Positions 51,312 to 59,146 of a DNA stretch of 64,000 nucleotides are shown in pieces. The translations under genes and the position numbers were made by a program. Every line of letters starts with the position of its first letter. Positions within the stretch are counted from its first letter, which is position 1. Below the pieces are notes generated by a model. That model worked only from the letters and a program-made list of their open reading frames with translations, searched no databases and was not told where the DNA came from. The DNA is from Thermoanaerobaculia bacterium (GTDB lineage Bacteria; Acidobacteriota; Thermoanaerobaculia; Multivoradales; Multivoraceae): assembly GCA_022822365.1 (NCBI GenBank), contig JAJEBV010000008.1, positions 295,524-359,523 on the forward strand. Reading direction: 5' to 3'.

Positions 51312-51962
51312 TCAGGTAGCCAGTGGAAGCGGCTCCAGAGCCTCGATTGCCGCAGCGCGCTCCGACTGCGTAACCTGCCACTGATCGCGCCGGTTCTGCA
51401 ATCCCAACCAGAAGCCCGCACCTACTCGCGTCACGCGCTCCAATCGCAACGCGAAGTCTGCCGTTACCGCCTCATCCCCCTGCACGACCGCGCGGAGTAA
51501 CTCCGGCGAAACACCCAGCCGTCCGGAAAACTCTCCCTCGGTAAACCCCAGGCCGTTCAGGAACATTCTGCCGATCAACTCCCCCGGATGACCCGGCGGA
51601 CCGCTCTCGCGCGCACATCCAACACGCACCGTGTATGGAAGCGCGACAGTTCGCCCCTCCTTGCCGGCAAGGCGCAACTGCTCCCCGACACCCGCGCTAA
51701 CGACATGAGCGTAGATCTGCAACGGATGCTGCCACCAGCGCTTCCGCGGCAGATAGAACAGCCCGAGAATCAGGTAGCAGAGAAGCCACGGCAAGACCCA
51801 GCACCGCCGACACTGGTGCCACAGATGGTGCATGTACGTTGCCGTTCTCGGCACTCTTCGCCCGGGCCGGTACAGGATGAACGGCCAGAACATGACCGCG
51901 CCCGTCCAGGGCGGAACGAACCGGGTCTCGATCTCGATGGGCTTCCGCAACACCGCGCTCAC
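51312..51962 (-). CDS. Membrane-segment/HigA-type HTH fusion protein
   Basis: This 216-residue protein joins two unrelated-looking parts. Residues 1-90 hold a hydrophobic segment (PWLLCYLILGLFYL) after HHLWHQCRRCW; the layout recalls small membrane proteins with an HExxHxxQ motif, here degenerate. Residues 125-197 are a HigA-like XRE helix-turn-helix: HPGELIGRMFLNGLGFTEGE, GRLGVSPELLRAVVQG, TADFALRLERV and GFWLGLQNRRD. No higB-like toxin is adjacent. It could be a membrane-tethered regulator or an orphaned antitoxin fused to a host gene. Confidence 0.65.
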   Translation of the reverse strand: MSAVLRKPIEIETRFVPPWTGAVMFWPFILYRPGRRVPRTATYMHHLWHQCRRCWVLPWLLCYLILGLFYLPRKRWWQHPLQIYAHVVSAGVGEQLRLAGKEGRTVALPYTVRVGCARESGPPGHPGELIGRMFLNGLGFTEGEFSGRLGVSPELLRAVVQGDEAVTADFALRLERVTRVGAGFWLGLQNRRDQWQVTQSERAAAIEALEPLPLAT

Positions 51963-52039
51963 CCCCTTTGCTCGCGGGCCAATGGCCCCGCTGTGGTCTC
52001 TAGAGCCTCACGAATCTAGCTGGGAGACCAAGAGCCGAA

Positions 52040-52059
52040 GGCGTCGCTTCGCCGACGCC
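52040..52059 (-). terminator. Hairpin at 3' end of acyl-CoA dehydrogenase gene
   Basis: GGCGTCG and CGACGCC pair across a 6-nt loop just after the minus-strand stop at 52061. A second inverted repeat, GGTCTC/GAGACC, lies nearby at about 51994-52028. No long T-run. Confidence 0.45.
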
Positions 52060-52060
52060 G

Positions 52061-53335
52061 CTAGTTCGCCGCGCTCTCCTCCGTGTACCGACGCAGCTCG
52101 GCGCGGCCGACGACGAGGTGATGGACCTCGTCCGGGCCATCCGCGATGCGGAGCGTCCGCTGGCCGGTGTACATGTCGGCGAGCGGGGTCCACTGCGAGA
52201 CGCCGGTGGCGCCGTGCATCTGGATCGCCTGGTCGATGATCTGGCAGGTGCGCTCGGGGACCATCGCCTTGACGGCATGGACCCATACCCGCGCTTCGCG
52301 GTTACCCAGAACGTCCATCGCCTTGGCGGCGCGCAGGACCATGAGGCGCATGGCCTCGATGTCGATGCGGGCTCGCGACACGACCTCGATGTTCTTGCCG
52401 AGCTGGATGATCGGCCGGCCGAAGGCCTCGCGCGACATGCCGCGCTGGACCATCAGGTCGAGCGCCTTCTCGGCCTGGCCCACCGACCGCATGCAGTGGT
52501 GGATGCGGCCCGGGCCCAGCCGGAGCTGGGAGATCTCGAAGCCGCGGCCCTCGCCGAGCAGGATGTTCTCCTTCGGCACGCGCACGTTGTCCAGCTTGAT
52601 GTGCATGTGGCCGTGGGGGGCGTGGTCGTGCCCGAAGACCTTCATCGGTCCCAGGACGTTCACGCCCGGCGTGTCCATCGGCACCAGGATCTGGGACTGC
52701 TGGCGATGAGCCGGCCCGCCCGGGCTCGTCTTCACCATGCAGATCATGATCTTGCAGCGCGGGTCGCCGGCGCCGGAGATGTAGTACTTCTCGCCCTGGA
52801 TCAGCCACTCGTCGCCGTCGAGGGTCGCGCGGGTGCCGATGTTCTTCGCGTCCGAAGAGGCCAGGTTCGGCTCCGTCATGCCGAAGCAGGAGCGGATCTC
52901 GCCGTTCAACAGGGGCTCCAGCCACTTCTCCTTCTGCTCCTCCGTGCCGACGCGCTCGAGCACCTCCATGTTGCCGGTGTCCGGCGCACTGCAGTTCATG
53001 CACTGCGAAGCGAGCGGGTTCTTGCCCAGTTCCTGGGCGATGTAGGCGTAGTCGAGGTTCTTCAGGCCTTCGCCCGTCTCGGCGTCCGGCAGGAAGAAGT
53101 TCCACAGGCCCATCTCCCTGGCCTTCGCCTTGGCGCCGTCGAGCAGCTCCAGCTGCCCCTCGCCGTAGCTCCAGCGGTCCTCCCGCCCTTCGCCGCGGCG
53201 GTAGTACTCCTCGGTGATCGGCTCGACGTAGTCGGCCATGAAGTTCTTGACCTTCGTCAGGAGCGGCTTGGCTCCTTCGGACATCGAAAGGTCGTACAAC
53301 TCGGCGTCGATGCCGAACGGGTCGAGATCGGGCAT
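52061..53335 (-). CDS. Acyl-CoA dehydrogenase (ACAD10/11-like)
   Basis: This 424-residue flavoprotein has the three-part ACAD fold: helical N-domain, a middle beta-domain with CFGMTEPNLASSDAKNIGTR and GEKYYISGAGDPRCKIMI, and a helical C-domain with GRIHHCMRSVGQAEKALDL, GRPIIQLGKNIEV, AIQMHGATGVSQWTPLADM and RIADGPDEVHHLVV. The last phrases match the ACAD10/11 branch, which favours long or hydroxylated acyl-CoA. It uses FAD and passes electrons to ETF. The gene is monocistronic on the minus strand. Confidence 0.9.
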   Translation of the reverse strand: MPDLDPFGIDAELYDLSMSEGAKPLLTKVKNFMADYVEPITEEYYRRGEGREDRWSYGEGQLELLDGAKAKAREMGLWNFFLPDAETGEGLKNLDYAYIAQELGKNPLASQCMNCSAPDTGNMEVLERVGTEEQKEKWLEPLLNGEIRSCFGMTEPNLASSDAKNIGTRATLDGDEWLIQGEKYYISGAGDPRCKIMICMVKTSPGGPAHRQQSQILVPMDTPGVNVLGPMKVFGHDHAPHGHMHIKLDNVRVPKENILLGEGRGFEISQLRLGPGRIHHCMRSVGQAEKALDLMVQRGMSREAFGRPIIQLGKNIEVVSRARIDIEAMRLMVLRAAKAMDVLGNREARVWVHAVKAMVPERTCQIIDQAIQMHGATGVSQWTPLADMYTGQRTLRIADGPDEVHHLVVGRAELRRYTEESAAN

Positions 53336-53649
53336 GGCTCTCTTGCTCCTTCTCCCAGAAAGACAGGGCTCCGTGATTTGAGGCCGCGAAGCTATCGCAG
53401 CCGGCCGGCGGACGCCACAGTCCGGGCGTCCCGGTCGCCGCTTCGGGCAGCCGATCGATTCAAGAACCGGAATCCGGTAGCCGAATCATGGATCCGCCGG
53501 ATCCAGAGCTTCGTAGGAGATCCGTCCAGGACAGTGAATTGCCATCCTGGAACGTCTGAGAGCCAACCGACCCCCGAACTCGAAAAACCCGCGTGGAAAC
53601 GACACCAAACGGCCTGACCGGGTGCCTGTCCTGCCTTCGTCACAACAAC
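53336..53649. other. Intergenic region upstream of the TonB receptor
   Basis: A 366-bp gap separates the divergent acyl-CoA dehydrogenase and receptor genes; this part holds no credible gene. The sigma-54-type promoter lies at its right edge. An activator site would be expected 80-150 bp upstream, but no clear palindrome was recognised. Confidence 0.5.
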
Positions 53650-53665
53650 TGGCATCCGCCTTGCT
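53650..53665 (+). promoter_or_regulatory. Sigma-54 (-24/-12) promoter of the TonB receptor gene
   Basis: TGGCATccgccTTGCT matches the RpoN consensus TGGCAC-N5-TTGCW with one change, and GG to GC spacing is exactly 10 bp. The predicted start near 53676 leaves about 26 nt to the GTG, including an AGGAGGG ribosome site. Confidence 0.65.
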
Positions 53666-53701
53666 CAACGGGCCTGTGCCCCACAACAGGAGGGAACTTC
53701 C

Positions 53702-56431
53702 GTGTTGTCACATCTTCAAAACGAGCACCGAGGAAACCGTGCCGGCCTCAGCCGAAGCGCGGTCCTCGGTCTATGCGCCGCCCTGGCGCTTGCATTCCTG
53801 GCAGCCCCGGCGGCCGCACAGCTCACGGGCCGGCTCGCCGGCCAAGTCATGGACGCCGACGGCGCAGCGCTGCCCGGCGTCACGGTAACCGTCAACTCGC
53901 CCAACCTGATGGGCTCTCGAACCGACTTCGCGGACGCCGACGGCGGCTTCAGTTTCCCCAGCCTGCCGCCGGGCGTCTACACCGTCGAAGCCGAGTTGGA
54001 TGGCTTCATCCCGCAACAACGGACCGAGGTCGAAGTCCGACTGAACCGCGTCACGGAAATCCACTTCTCGATGCCTGTGGGAGCGTTCGGCGAAGAAGTG
54101 ATGGTCGTCGCCGAAACTCCCGTAGTCGATCCCGAGCAGGTGTCGACCTCGCAGACGTTCGGCGCCGAGTACCTGAAGAAGGCCTCAATCGGGTCGGCCA
54201 ACCGGAGCTACCAGAGTGTGCTGACCGACGTGGGTGGCGTCGCGGGCGGCTCGAACCCGAACGTCTTCGGCTCGACGCTGGGCGAAAACTCCTTCGTCGT
54301 GGACGGCGTGAACACGACGGATCCGGTCACTGCAACCTGGAACATCAACATGAACTTCGACACGGTCCAGGAGATCAACTTCGAGACCAGCGGATTCGAG
54401 GCTCGCTACGGAAACGCGACCGGCGGCGTGGTCAACGTCGTCACGAAGTCCGGCGGCAACTCGTTCTCGGGCAGTCTGGACGTACGCTACCGCGACACCG
54501 ACTTCAACACCAGCGGCGAACACTTCGACACGGACGACAACGTCGTCGAGTTCCAGGAGACTGCCGCCACGCTGGGCGGCCCGATCCGCCGGGACGAACT
54601 CTGGTTCTTCGCCGCGGCCAACCCGGTGAGGTCGAAGAACACCCCCACCGAATCGCCGGCCACCCGCGACTTCGAAGGCATGAACCTCAACGGCAAGCTG
54701 ACGTGGCAGGTCAACCCGGAGTGGCAGTTCACCGGCCGGTACATCGGCGAAGACGCAACGATCACCAACGCCAACGCTTCCCGCTCCGTGGCGCCGGAAG
54801 CCACGCGCTACCAGGAGCAGCCGAAGACAATTCTCGGCGTGGACGCGCTCGGACTGCTGACCTCGAACCTGCAGTGGCACATCAAGGCCGGCACGGTCCG
54901 CGGCGAGCTGAACTCGTTCCCGCAGAGCCGCGACTTCGACACGATCGGTCACGTCGACTCCTTCGGCGACGGCTCGCGTTCGGTGAACTACACGAACCAG
55001 CAGTTCTCGACCCGCGACCGGGACGACCTGACGACGAATCTGGTCTGGTTCACCGATGGCGCCGCGGGCGACCACCAAGTCGAGGTGGGCGTGGAGTACG
55101 CCAGCAACTTCTTCGCCAGCCAGAACAATGCCACCGGCGGCGGCTACTCGTTTGGCGACCGTTTCGGCGCGCCCTACACGCTCCTCTTCTCGCCCATCGA
55201 GTCGCCAGCCGAGAACGACGGCAGGCATTTCACCGCGTACATCCAGGACACGTGGCGCGTACTGCCGAACCTGACGCTCAAGCTCGGTCTGCGCCACGAT
55301 GAAGTCGCCTTCGAGAACGACATCGGCGACGAAGTGGCGGCCCTGTCCAAGCTGCAGCCGCGATTCGGAATCGCCTGGGATATCGGCGGCGACGCCAGGA
55401 CAGTCGCTCGCGCAAACTGGGGCCGCTTCATGCACCCGAACGCCCTCACGCTGCCGAGCTTCGCGAGAGTCAACCAGTTCCCGACCGTCCGCTGGATCTC
55501 CTGCTCCACTTTCCGGGCCCAACTCGGCGCGAACTGCCGCGACGCGTACCCCGGTGAACAGACAGTCGGCGGCCTGACCTTCTCGAACTGGATCGCCGAC
55601 CCCGCGGGGTTCGATCCGAACGGCTGGTTCTACAACACGGTGTTCTCGAGTACCGCGAGCAGGATCTCGGCCGATCTCGAGCCGACCTACGCCGACCAGT
55701 GGAGCGTCGGCGTCGAACGGGAACTGACCCGACGCACATCGATCGGCCTGACCTACATCACCAAGGAGACCCTGGACATCTTCGAAGACACCTGCAATGG
55801 CAACCTGTCGGCGCCGGCCGCCGGGGCGGACTGCGACTTCTACGTCATGGCGAACCTGCCGGGACTGGTGCGCGACTACAGCGGCTTCGTCCTCGACTTC
55901 GAGTCCCGCTTCACGGACTGGTTCCACGTTCTCGCTTCGTACACGAACTCCGAGTCCGAGGGAAACGTCGGCTACACGCAGAACGCCGGCGTTGACTTCG
56001 ACATCTATCCGGACCACTTCGAGAACACGTACGGGTATCTCTCGGACCACCGCAGGCACCGGGTCAAGGTGAACGGCTTCGTCGATCTGCCGCTCGACTT
56101 CGGGCTGGCGGTCGAGGGTTTCTGGTCGTCCGCGGGCGTCTACGCGCCGACGGAAGCATCCGAGACCTACGGCCGTATCTTCACGGAGCGGCGCGGCAGC
56201 CGGGAAGCGAACGACCGCTACGGCATGGACGTCCAGGTATCGAAGGGCTTCGTCTTCGGACGCGACCTGCGCTTCGAACTGATCGGCGCGGTGTTCAACG
56301 TCTTCGACGAAGAGCAGGTCACGACGGTCTGCACACGAGTCGAGGGTTGCGCGGGCGGCCTGGACCTGGATGCAGCCACGGCATACGTGCAGCCGCGGCG
56401 CTTCGAAGCGGGAATCCGTTTCGAGTTCTAG
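53702..56431 (+). CDS. TonB-dependent receptor with carboxypeptidase-regulatory-like N-domain
   Basis: This 909-residue protein has a signal peptide ending in AAAQ, a CarboxypepD_reg domain (about 41-125; GQVMDADGAALPGVTVTV, GGFSFPSLPPGVYTVEAELD), a plug (about 135-255; NSFVVDGVNTTDP, GNATGGVVNVVTKSGGNSF) and a barrel ending RRFEAGIRFEF with the terminal Phe of outer-membrane proteins. No TonB box is obvious. This architecture is typical of acidobacterial receptors for oligosaccharides or peptides. It starts at GTG 53702 behind AGGAGGG. A sigma-54-type promoter precedes it. Confidence 0.92.
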   Translation: MLSHLQNEHRGNRAGLSRSAVLGLCAALALAFLAAPAAAQLTGRLAGQVMDADGAALPGVTVTVNSPNLMGSRTDFADADGGFSFPSLPPGVYTVEAELDGFIPQQRTEVEVRLNRVTEIHFSMPVGAFGEEVMVVAETPVVDPEQVSTSQTFGAEYLKKASIGSANRSYQSVLTDVGGVAGGSNPNVFGSTLGENSFVVDGVNTTDPVTATWNINMNFDTVQEINFETSGFEARYGNATGGVVNVVTKSGGNSFSGSLDVRYRDTDFNTSGEHFDTDDNVVEFQETAATLGGPIRRDELWFFAAANPVRSKNTPTESPATRDFEGMNLNGKLTWQVNPEWQFTGRYIGEDATITNANASRSVAPEATRYQEQPKTILGVDALGLLTSNLQWHIKAGTVRGELNSFPQSRDFDTIGHVDSFGDGSRSVNYTNQQFSTRDRDDLTTNLVWFTDGAAGDHQVEVGVEYASNFFASQNNATGGGYSFGDRFGAPYTLLFSPIESPAENDGRHFTAYIQDTWRVLPNLTLKLGLRHDEVAFENDIGDEVAALSKLQPRFGIAWDIGGDARTVARANWGRFMHPNALTLPSFARVNQFPTVRWISCSTFRAQLGANCRDAYPGEQTVGGLTFSNWIADPAGFDPNGWFYNTVFSSTASRISADLEPTYADQWSVGVERELTRRTSIGLTYITKETLDIFEDTCNGNLSAPAAGADCDFYVMANLPGLVRDYSGFVLDFESRFTDWFHVLASYTNSESEGNVGYTQNAGVDFDIYPDHFENTYGYLSDHRRHRVKVNGFVDLPLDFGLAVEGFWSSAGVYAPTEASETYGRIFTERRGSREANDRYGMDVQVSKGFVFGRDLRFELIGAVFNVFDEEQVTTVCTRVEGCAGGLDLDAATAYVQPRRFEAGIRFEF

Positions 56432-56482
56432 TAGCCATGTAGCCGTTCGCTAGCCCGTCAGTGGCCAGCGGACGGCCAGGGT

Positions 56483-56511
56483 CCGGCGTCTCAAAAGGGG
56501 CGAGGCGCCGG
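56483..56511. terminator. Bidirectional hairpin between convergent genes
   Basis: CCGGCGtCTC pairs with GAGgCGCCGG across AAAAGGGGC, between the receptor stop and the DUF3341 stop, so it can serve both directions. Confidence 0.5.
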
Positions 56512-56514
56512 GCC

Positions 56515-57051
56515 CTATCCCACCTCCACGGCGGAAGTACGACTCGAGTCGCGCAGCCGGCCGGCCTGCTCTTCGCTCAGGCCGTGGACCCGCAACAGCA
56601 ACCGGCCGTTGGCGACGTGGTGATCGAGATCCGAAGCCCGGCCTCGTCCGCTCCGGATCCCCCGGCCCGGGAGCAGACCGCCCTCCCAGAGCACCCGGAG
56701 CACGGTCATCAGGATGAGCCCGAGCGCCGTACCCTCGTAGGTCACGACGCCGACCGGCGGCCCGGCGACGATCGACATGCCGCCGGTCGGCAGCGGGTAG
56801 GCCAGCGCGGTGCCAGCCGCCAGTCCGAAGGCGGTGAGGCCGCCGAGGACGGCACCGGCAAGGGCGAACAGCAACACCCGGGACTTCGGCTTCGGCAGCG
56901 GCAGTTCGTCTTCTTCCAGCGGTGCCGGGCTGCGCACTTCGATCTGCGAGGCCGCGATCCCCGACTCGAGCGCGGCTTCGACGACCGCCCGCATGTCCTC
57001 GACGCGCTCGTAGGCGGCTTCGACCAGATGACGCTCCCCGGCCGCCGTCAT
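56515..57051 (-). CDS. actD: DUF3341 protein, ActD-like subunit
   Basis: This 178-residue membrane protein has a cytoplasmic-looking N-terminal alpha/beta region (LVEAAYERVEDMRAVVEAAL) and two transmembrane helices (RVLLFALAGAVLGGLTAFGL and YPLPTGGMSIVAGPPVGVV... region), ending in a short charged tail. The plan matches ActD/DUF3341 of alternative complex III. ATG 57051 overlaps the NrfD stop (ATGA). It is the last gene of the operon here; no actE or actF follows. Confidence 0.85.
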   Translation of the reverse strand: MTAAGERHLVEAAYERVEDMRAVVEAALESGIAASQIEVRSPAPLEEDELPLPKPKSRVLLFALAGAVLGGLTAFGLAAGTALAYPLPTGGMSIVAGPPVGVVTYEGTALGLILMTVLRVLWEGGLLPGRGIRSGRGRASDLDHHVANGRLLLRVHGLSEEQAGRLRDSSRTSAVEVG

Positions 57052-58448
57052 GCCCCACCTCCGCCAGGTACCGGCGCCGCCGCCGTCCCGGAGGTCGCCG
57101 CGGCGTCCGAGGTCGCATCGCCCGCTTCGCCACTTCCCCCGTGCCGCCAGCCTTCCCGCATCTCCCAGACGGAGACGATCGGCAGCAACTGGGTGAACGT
57201 GAAGTAGAGACAGGCGAAGACACCGACCGCCCCGATCATGATCCCGAGCTCCACCCAGCTCGGCATGTAGTCGCCGATGCTGTAGGCCAGCCGCGGCGTC
57301 GAAAGGGCCGGCACGACGATCAGGAACCGTTCGAGCCACATGCCGACGAGTACGCCGCAGCCGACCAGCGCGGTCGGCAGCGGCCGGCGGCCGCGGGGGA
57401 AGGAGAGCACGGCGACCGGAATGACCAGGTTGACCACGACCATCGTCCAGAACGGGACCGCGAAGTCGCCGTGCAGCAGGACGTGATGAACGTTCTTCTC
57501 GAACAGGTCGCCGCTGTACCAGACGGTCAGGTGCTCGGCGAACGTGAAGTAGCCCCAGACCAGGGACATCGTCACGAACAGGAGCCCGAGGTTGTTGAAC
57601 ACCCGGTCGGTCAGGAAGCGTTCGAGCGAGAGGCCGCGGCGGAGCAGCGCCATCGCGATCATCAGCACGGCGATCCCCGAGAAGATCGCGCCGACGACGA
57701 AGTAGGGCCCGAAGATCGTGCTCTTCCAGCCCGGCGTCTGGGTCATCGCGAAGTCCCAGGACACGATCGTGTGAACCGAGACGGCGACCGGGATGATGGC
57801 GACGGCAAGAATGCGGATCCCCCACTCCAGGCTGTGCCACTGCTGCGCGGTGCCGCGCCAGCCGAGCGCCAGCACCGCGTAGAAGCGCTTCCTGAGGCCG
57901 GCCGCCGCCCGGTCCCGCATGACCGCCGCGTCCGGAATCAACGGCAGGAACAGGTAGAGGGCGCTGCCGATGATGTAGGTCGTGATCGCGGCGATGTCCC
58001 ACACCAGCGGCGACCGGAAGTTGGGCCACAGCATCCGGCTGTTCGGGTACGGGATCATGTAGTAGAAGATCGCGACCCGGCCGAGGTGAATCAGCGGAAA
58101 GAGGCCGCCGATTGCGAGCGCGAACAGGGTGATCGCCTCCGCCGAACGGGTCACCGGCCGCCGCCACTCCGCCTTCGTCACCCGCAGGATCGCCGAGATC
58201 AGCGTACCGGCGTGGCTGATGCCGATCCAGAAGACGAAGTTGATGATGTAGAAGCCCCAGAACACCGGCCGGTTGATGCCGGTGACGCCGATGCCGTTCG
58301 CGATCTGGTAGCCCCAGCAGTAGATGAAGACCAAAGCCAGCGCGCCGCTGGCGAGGGAACCGACGAGCAGACCCGGACGCCGGCGGTCGAGACGGCCGAG
58401 CAGTTGACCGTCGAGGACGGCGGCCGAGGGCTGGGACTCCGCCGTCAC
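57048..58448 (-). CDS. actC: NrfD/ActC-like quinol-binding membrane subunit
   Basis: This protein of about 466 residues has roughly ten transmembrane helices of the NrfD/PsrC type: PVFWGFYIINFVFWIGISHA, SAEAITLFALAIGGLFPLIH, FYYMIPYPNSRMLWPNFRSP, SVHTIVSWDFAMTQTPGWKS and GMWLERFLIVVPALS, all ActC hallmarks. It should oxidise menaquinol and pass electrons to the Fe-S subunit. The start is taken at GTG 58448, which overlaps the TGA of the ferredoxin gene; a GTG six codons earlier is possible. Confidence 0.92.
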   Translation of the reverse strand: MTAESQPSAAVLDGQLLGRLDRRRPGLLVGSLASGALALVFIYCWGYQIANGIGVTGINRPVFWGFYIINFVFWIGISHAGTLISAILRVTKAEWRRPVTRSAEAITLFALAIGGLFPLIHLGRVAIFYYMIPYPNSRMLWPNFRSPLVWDIAAITTYIIGSALYLFLPLIPDAAVMRDRAAAGLRKRFYAVLALGWRGTAQQWHSLEWGIRILAVAIIPVAVSVHTIVSWDFAMTQTPGWKSTIFGPYFVVGAIFSGIAVLMIAMALLRRGLSLERFLTDRVFNNLGLLFVTMSLVWGYFTFAEHLTVWYSGDLFEKNVHHVLLHGDFAVPFWTMVVVNLVIPVAVLSFPRGRRPLPTALVGCGVLVGMWLERFLIVVPALSTPRLAYSIGDYMPSWVELGIMIGAVGVFACLYFTFTQLLPIVSVWEMREGWRHGGSGEAGDATSDAAATSGTAAAPVPGGGGA

Positions 58449-59146
58449 TCGGCTGGCTCCCTCCACTCGGAACCACTCAGGTAGACGACGCCCGGCCGGG
58501 TATCGAGATCACCCAGCAGGCTGAACGCCCGCGGCGACTCGGCCCACTTCGACACTTCGCTGTCCGGATCCTCGAGATCGCCGAACGTGATCGCCTTCGT
58601 CGGACAGGACTGCTGGCAGGCGGTCCTGATGTCGCCGTCCGCGACGTCCCGTTCCTCCTGGGCGGCTTCGTCCTTGCCGGCCTGAATGCGCTGGACGCAG
58701 AACGTGCACTTCTCCATCACACCGCCTGGGCGGACGCTGACGTCCGGGTTCAACTGGGAGTCGAGCGGCGCCGGGAACTCGGCGTCGAACCAGTTGAAGA
58801 CGCGCACCGTGTACGGGCAGTTGTTGGCGCAGAACCGCGTGCCGATGCAGCGGCTGTACACCATCGCGTTCAGCCCTTCCGGGTTGCGGTAGGTCGCATA
58901 CACGGGGCAGACGGGCTCGCACGGCGCCGCGCCGCACTGCTGGCACAGCACCGGCATGAAGCGCGTGCGGACGTTCGGGAACTCGCCCTCGTAGTAGCGC
59001 TCGATCCGCAGCCAGTGCATCGCCCGGCCCTCGCGGGCCTGTTCCTCGCCAACCGTCTGGATGTTGTTCTCGGCCGCGCAGGCTACGACGCAGGCCTCGC
59101 AGCCCGTGCAGCGGTCGAGATCGATGGCCATGCCCCAGCGCGTCAT
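58445..59146 (-). CDS. 4Fe-4S ferredoxin-type subunit (ActB2/PsrB-like)
   Basis: This 233-residue protein carries four cysteine groups: CTGCEACVVACAAEN, CQQCGAAPCEPVCP, CIGTRFCANNCPY and CTFC...CQQSCP, enough for four Fe-S clusters. It matches the electron-transfer subunit of complex iron-sulfur molybdoenzymes and the B2 part of ActB. It overlaps the Mo-type gene before it (ATGA) and NrfD after it (GTGA), so all are co-translated. In many alternative complex III operons this part is fused to the Mo-type part; here it is separate. Confidence 0.9.
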   Translation of the reverse strand: MTRWGMAIDLDRCTGCEACVVACAAENNIQTVGEEQAREGRAMHWLRIERYYEGEFPNVRTRFMPVLCQQCGAAPCEPVCPVYATYRNPEGLNAMVYSRCIGTRFCANNCPYTVRVFNWFDAEFPAPLDSQLNPDVSVRPGGVMEKCTFCVQRIQAGKDEAAQEERDVADGDIRTACQQSCPTKAITFGDLEDPDSEVSKWAESPRAFSLLGDLDTRPGVVYLSGSEWREPAE

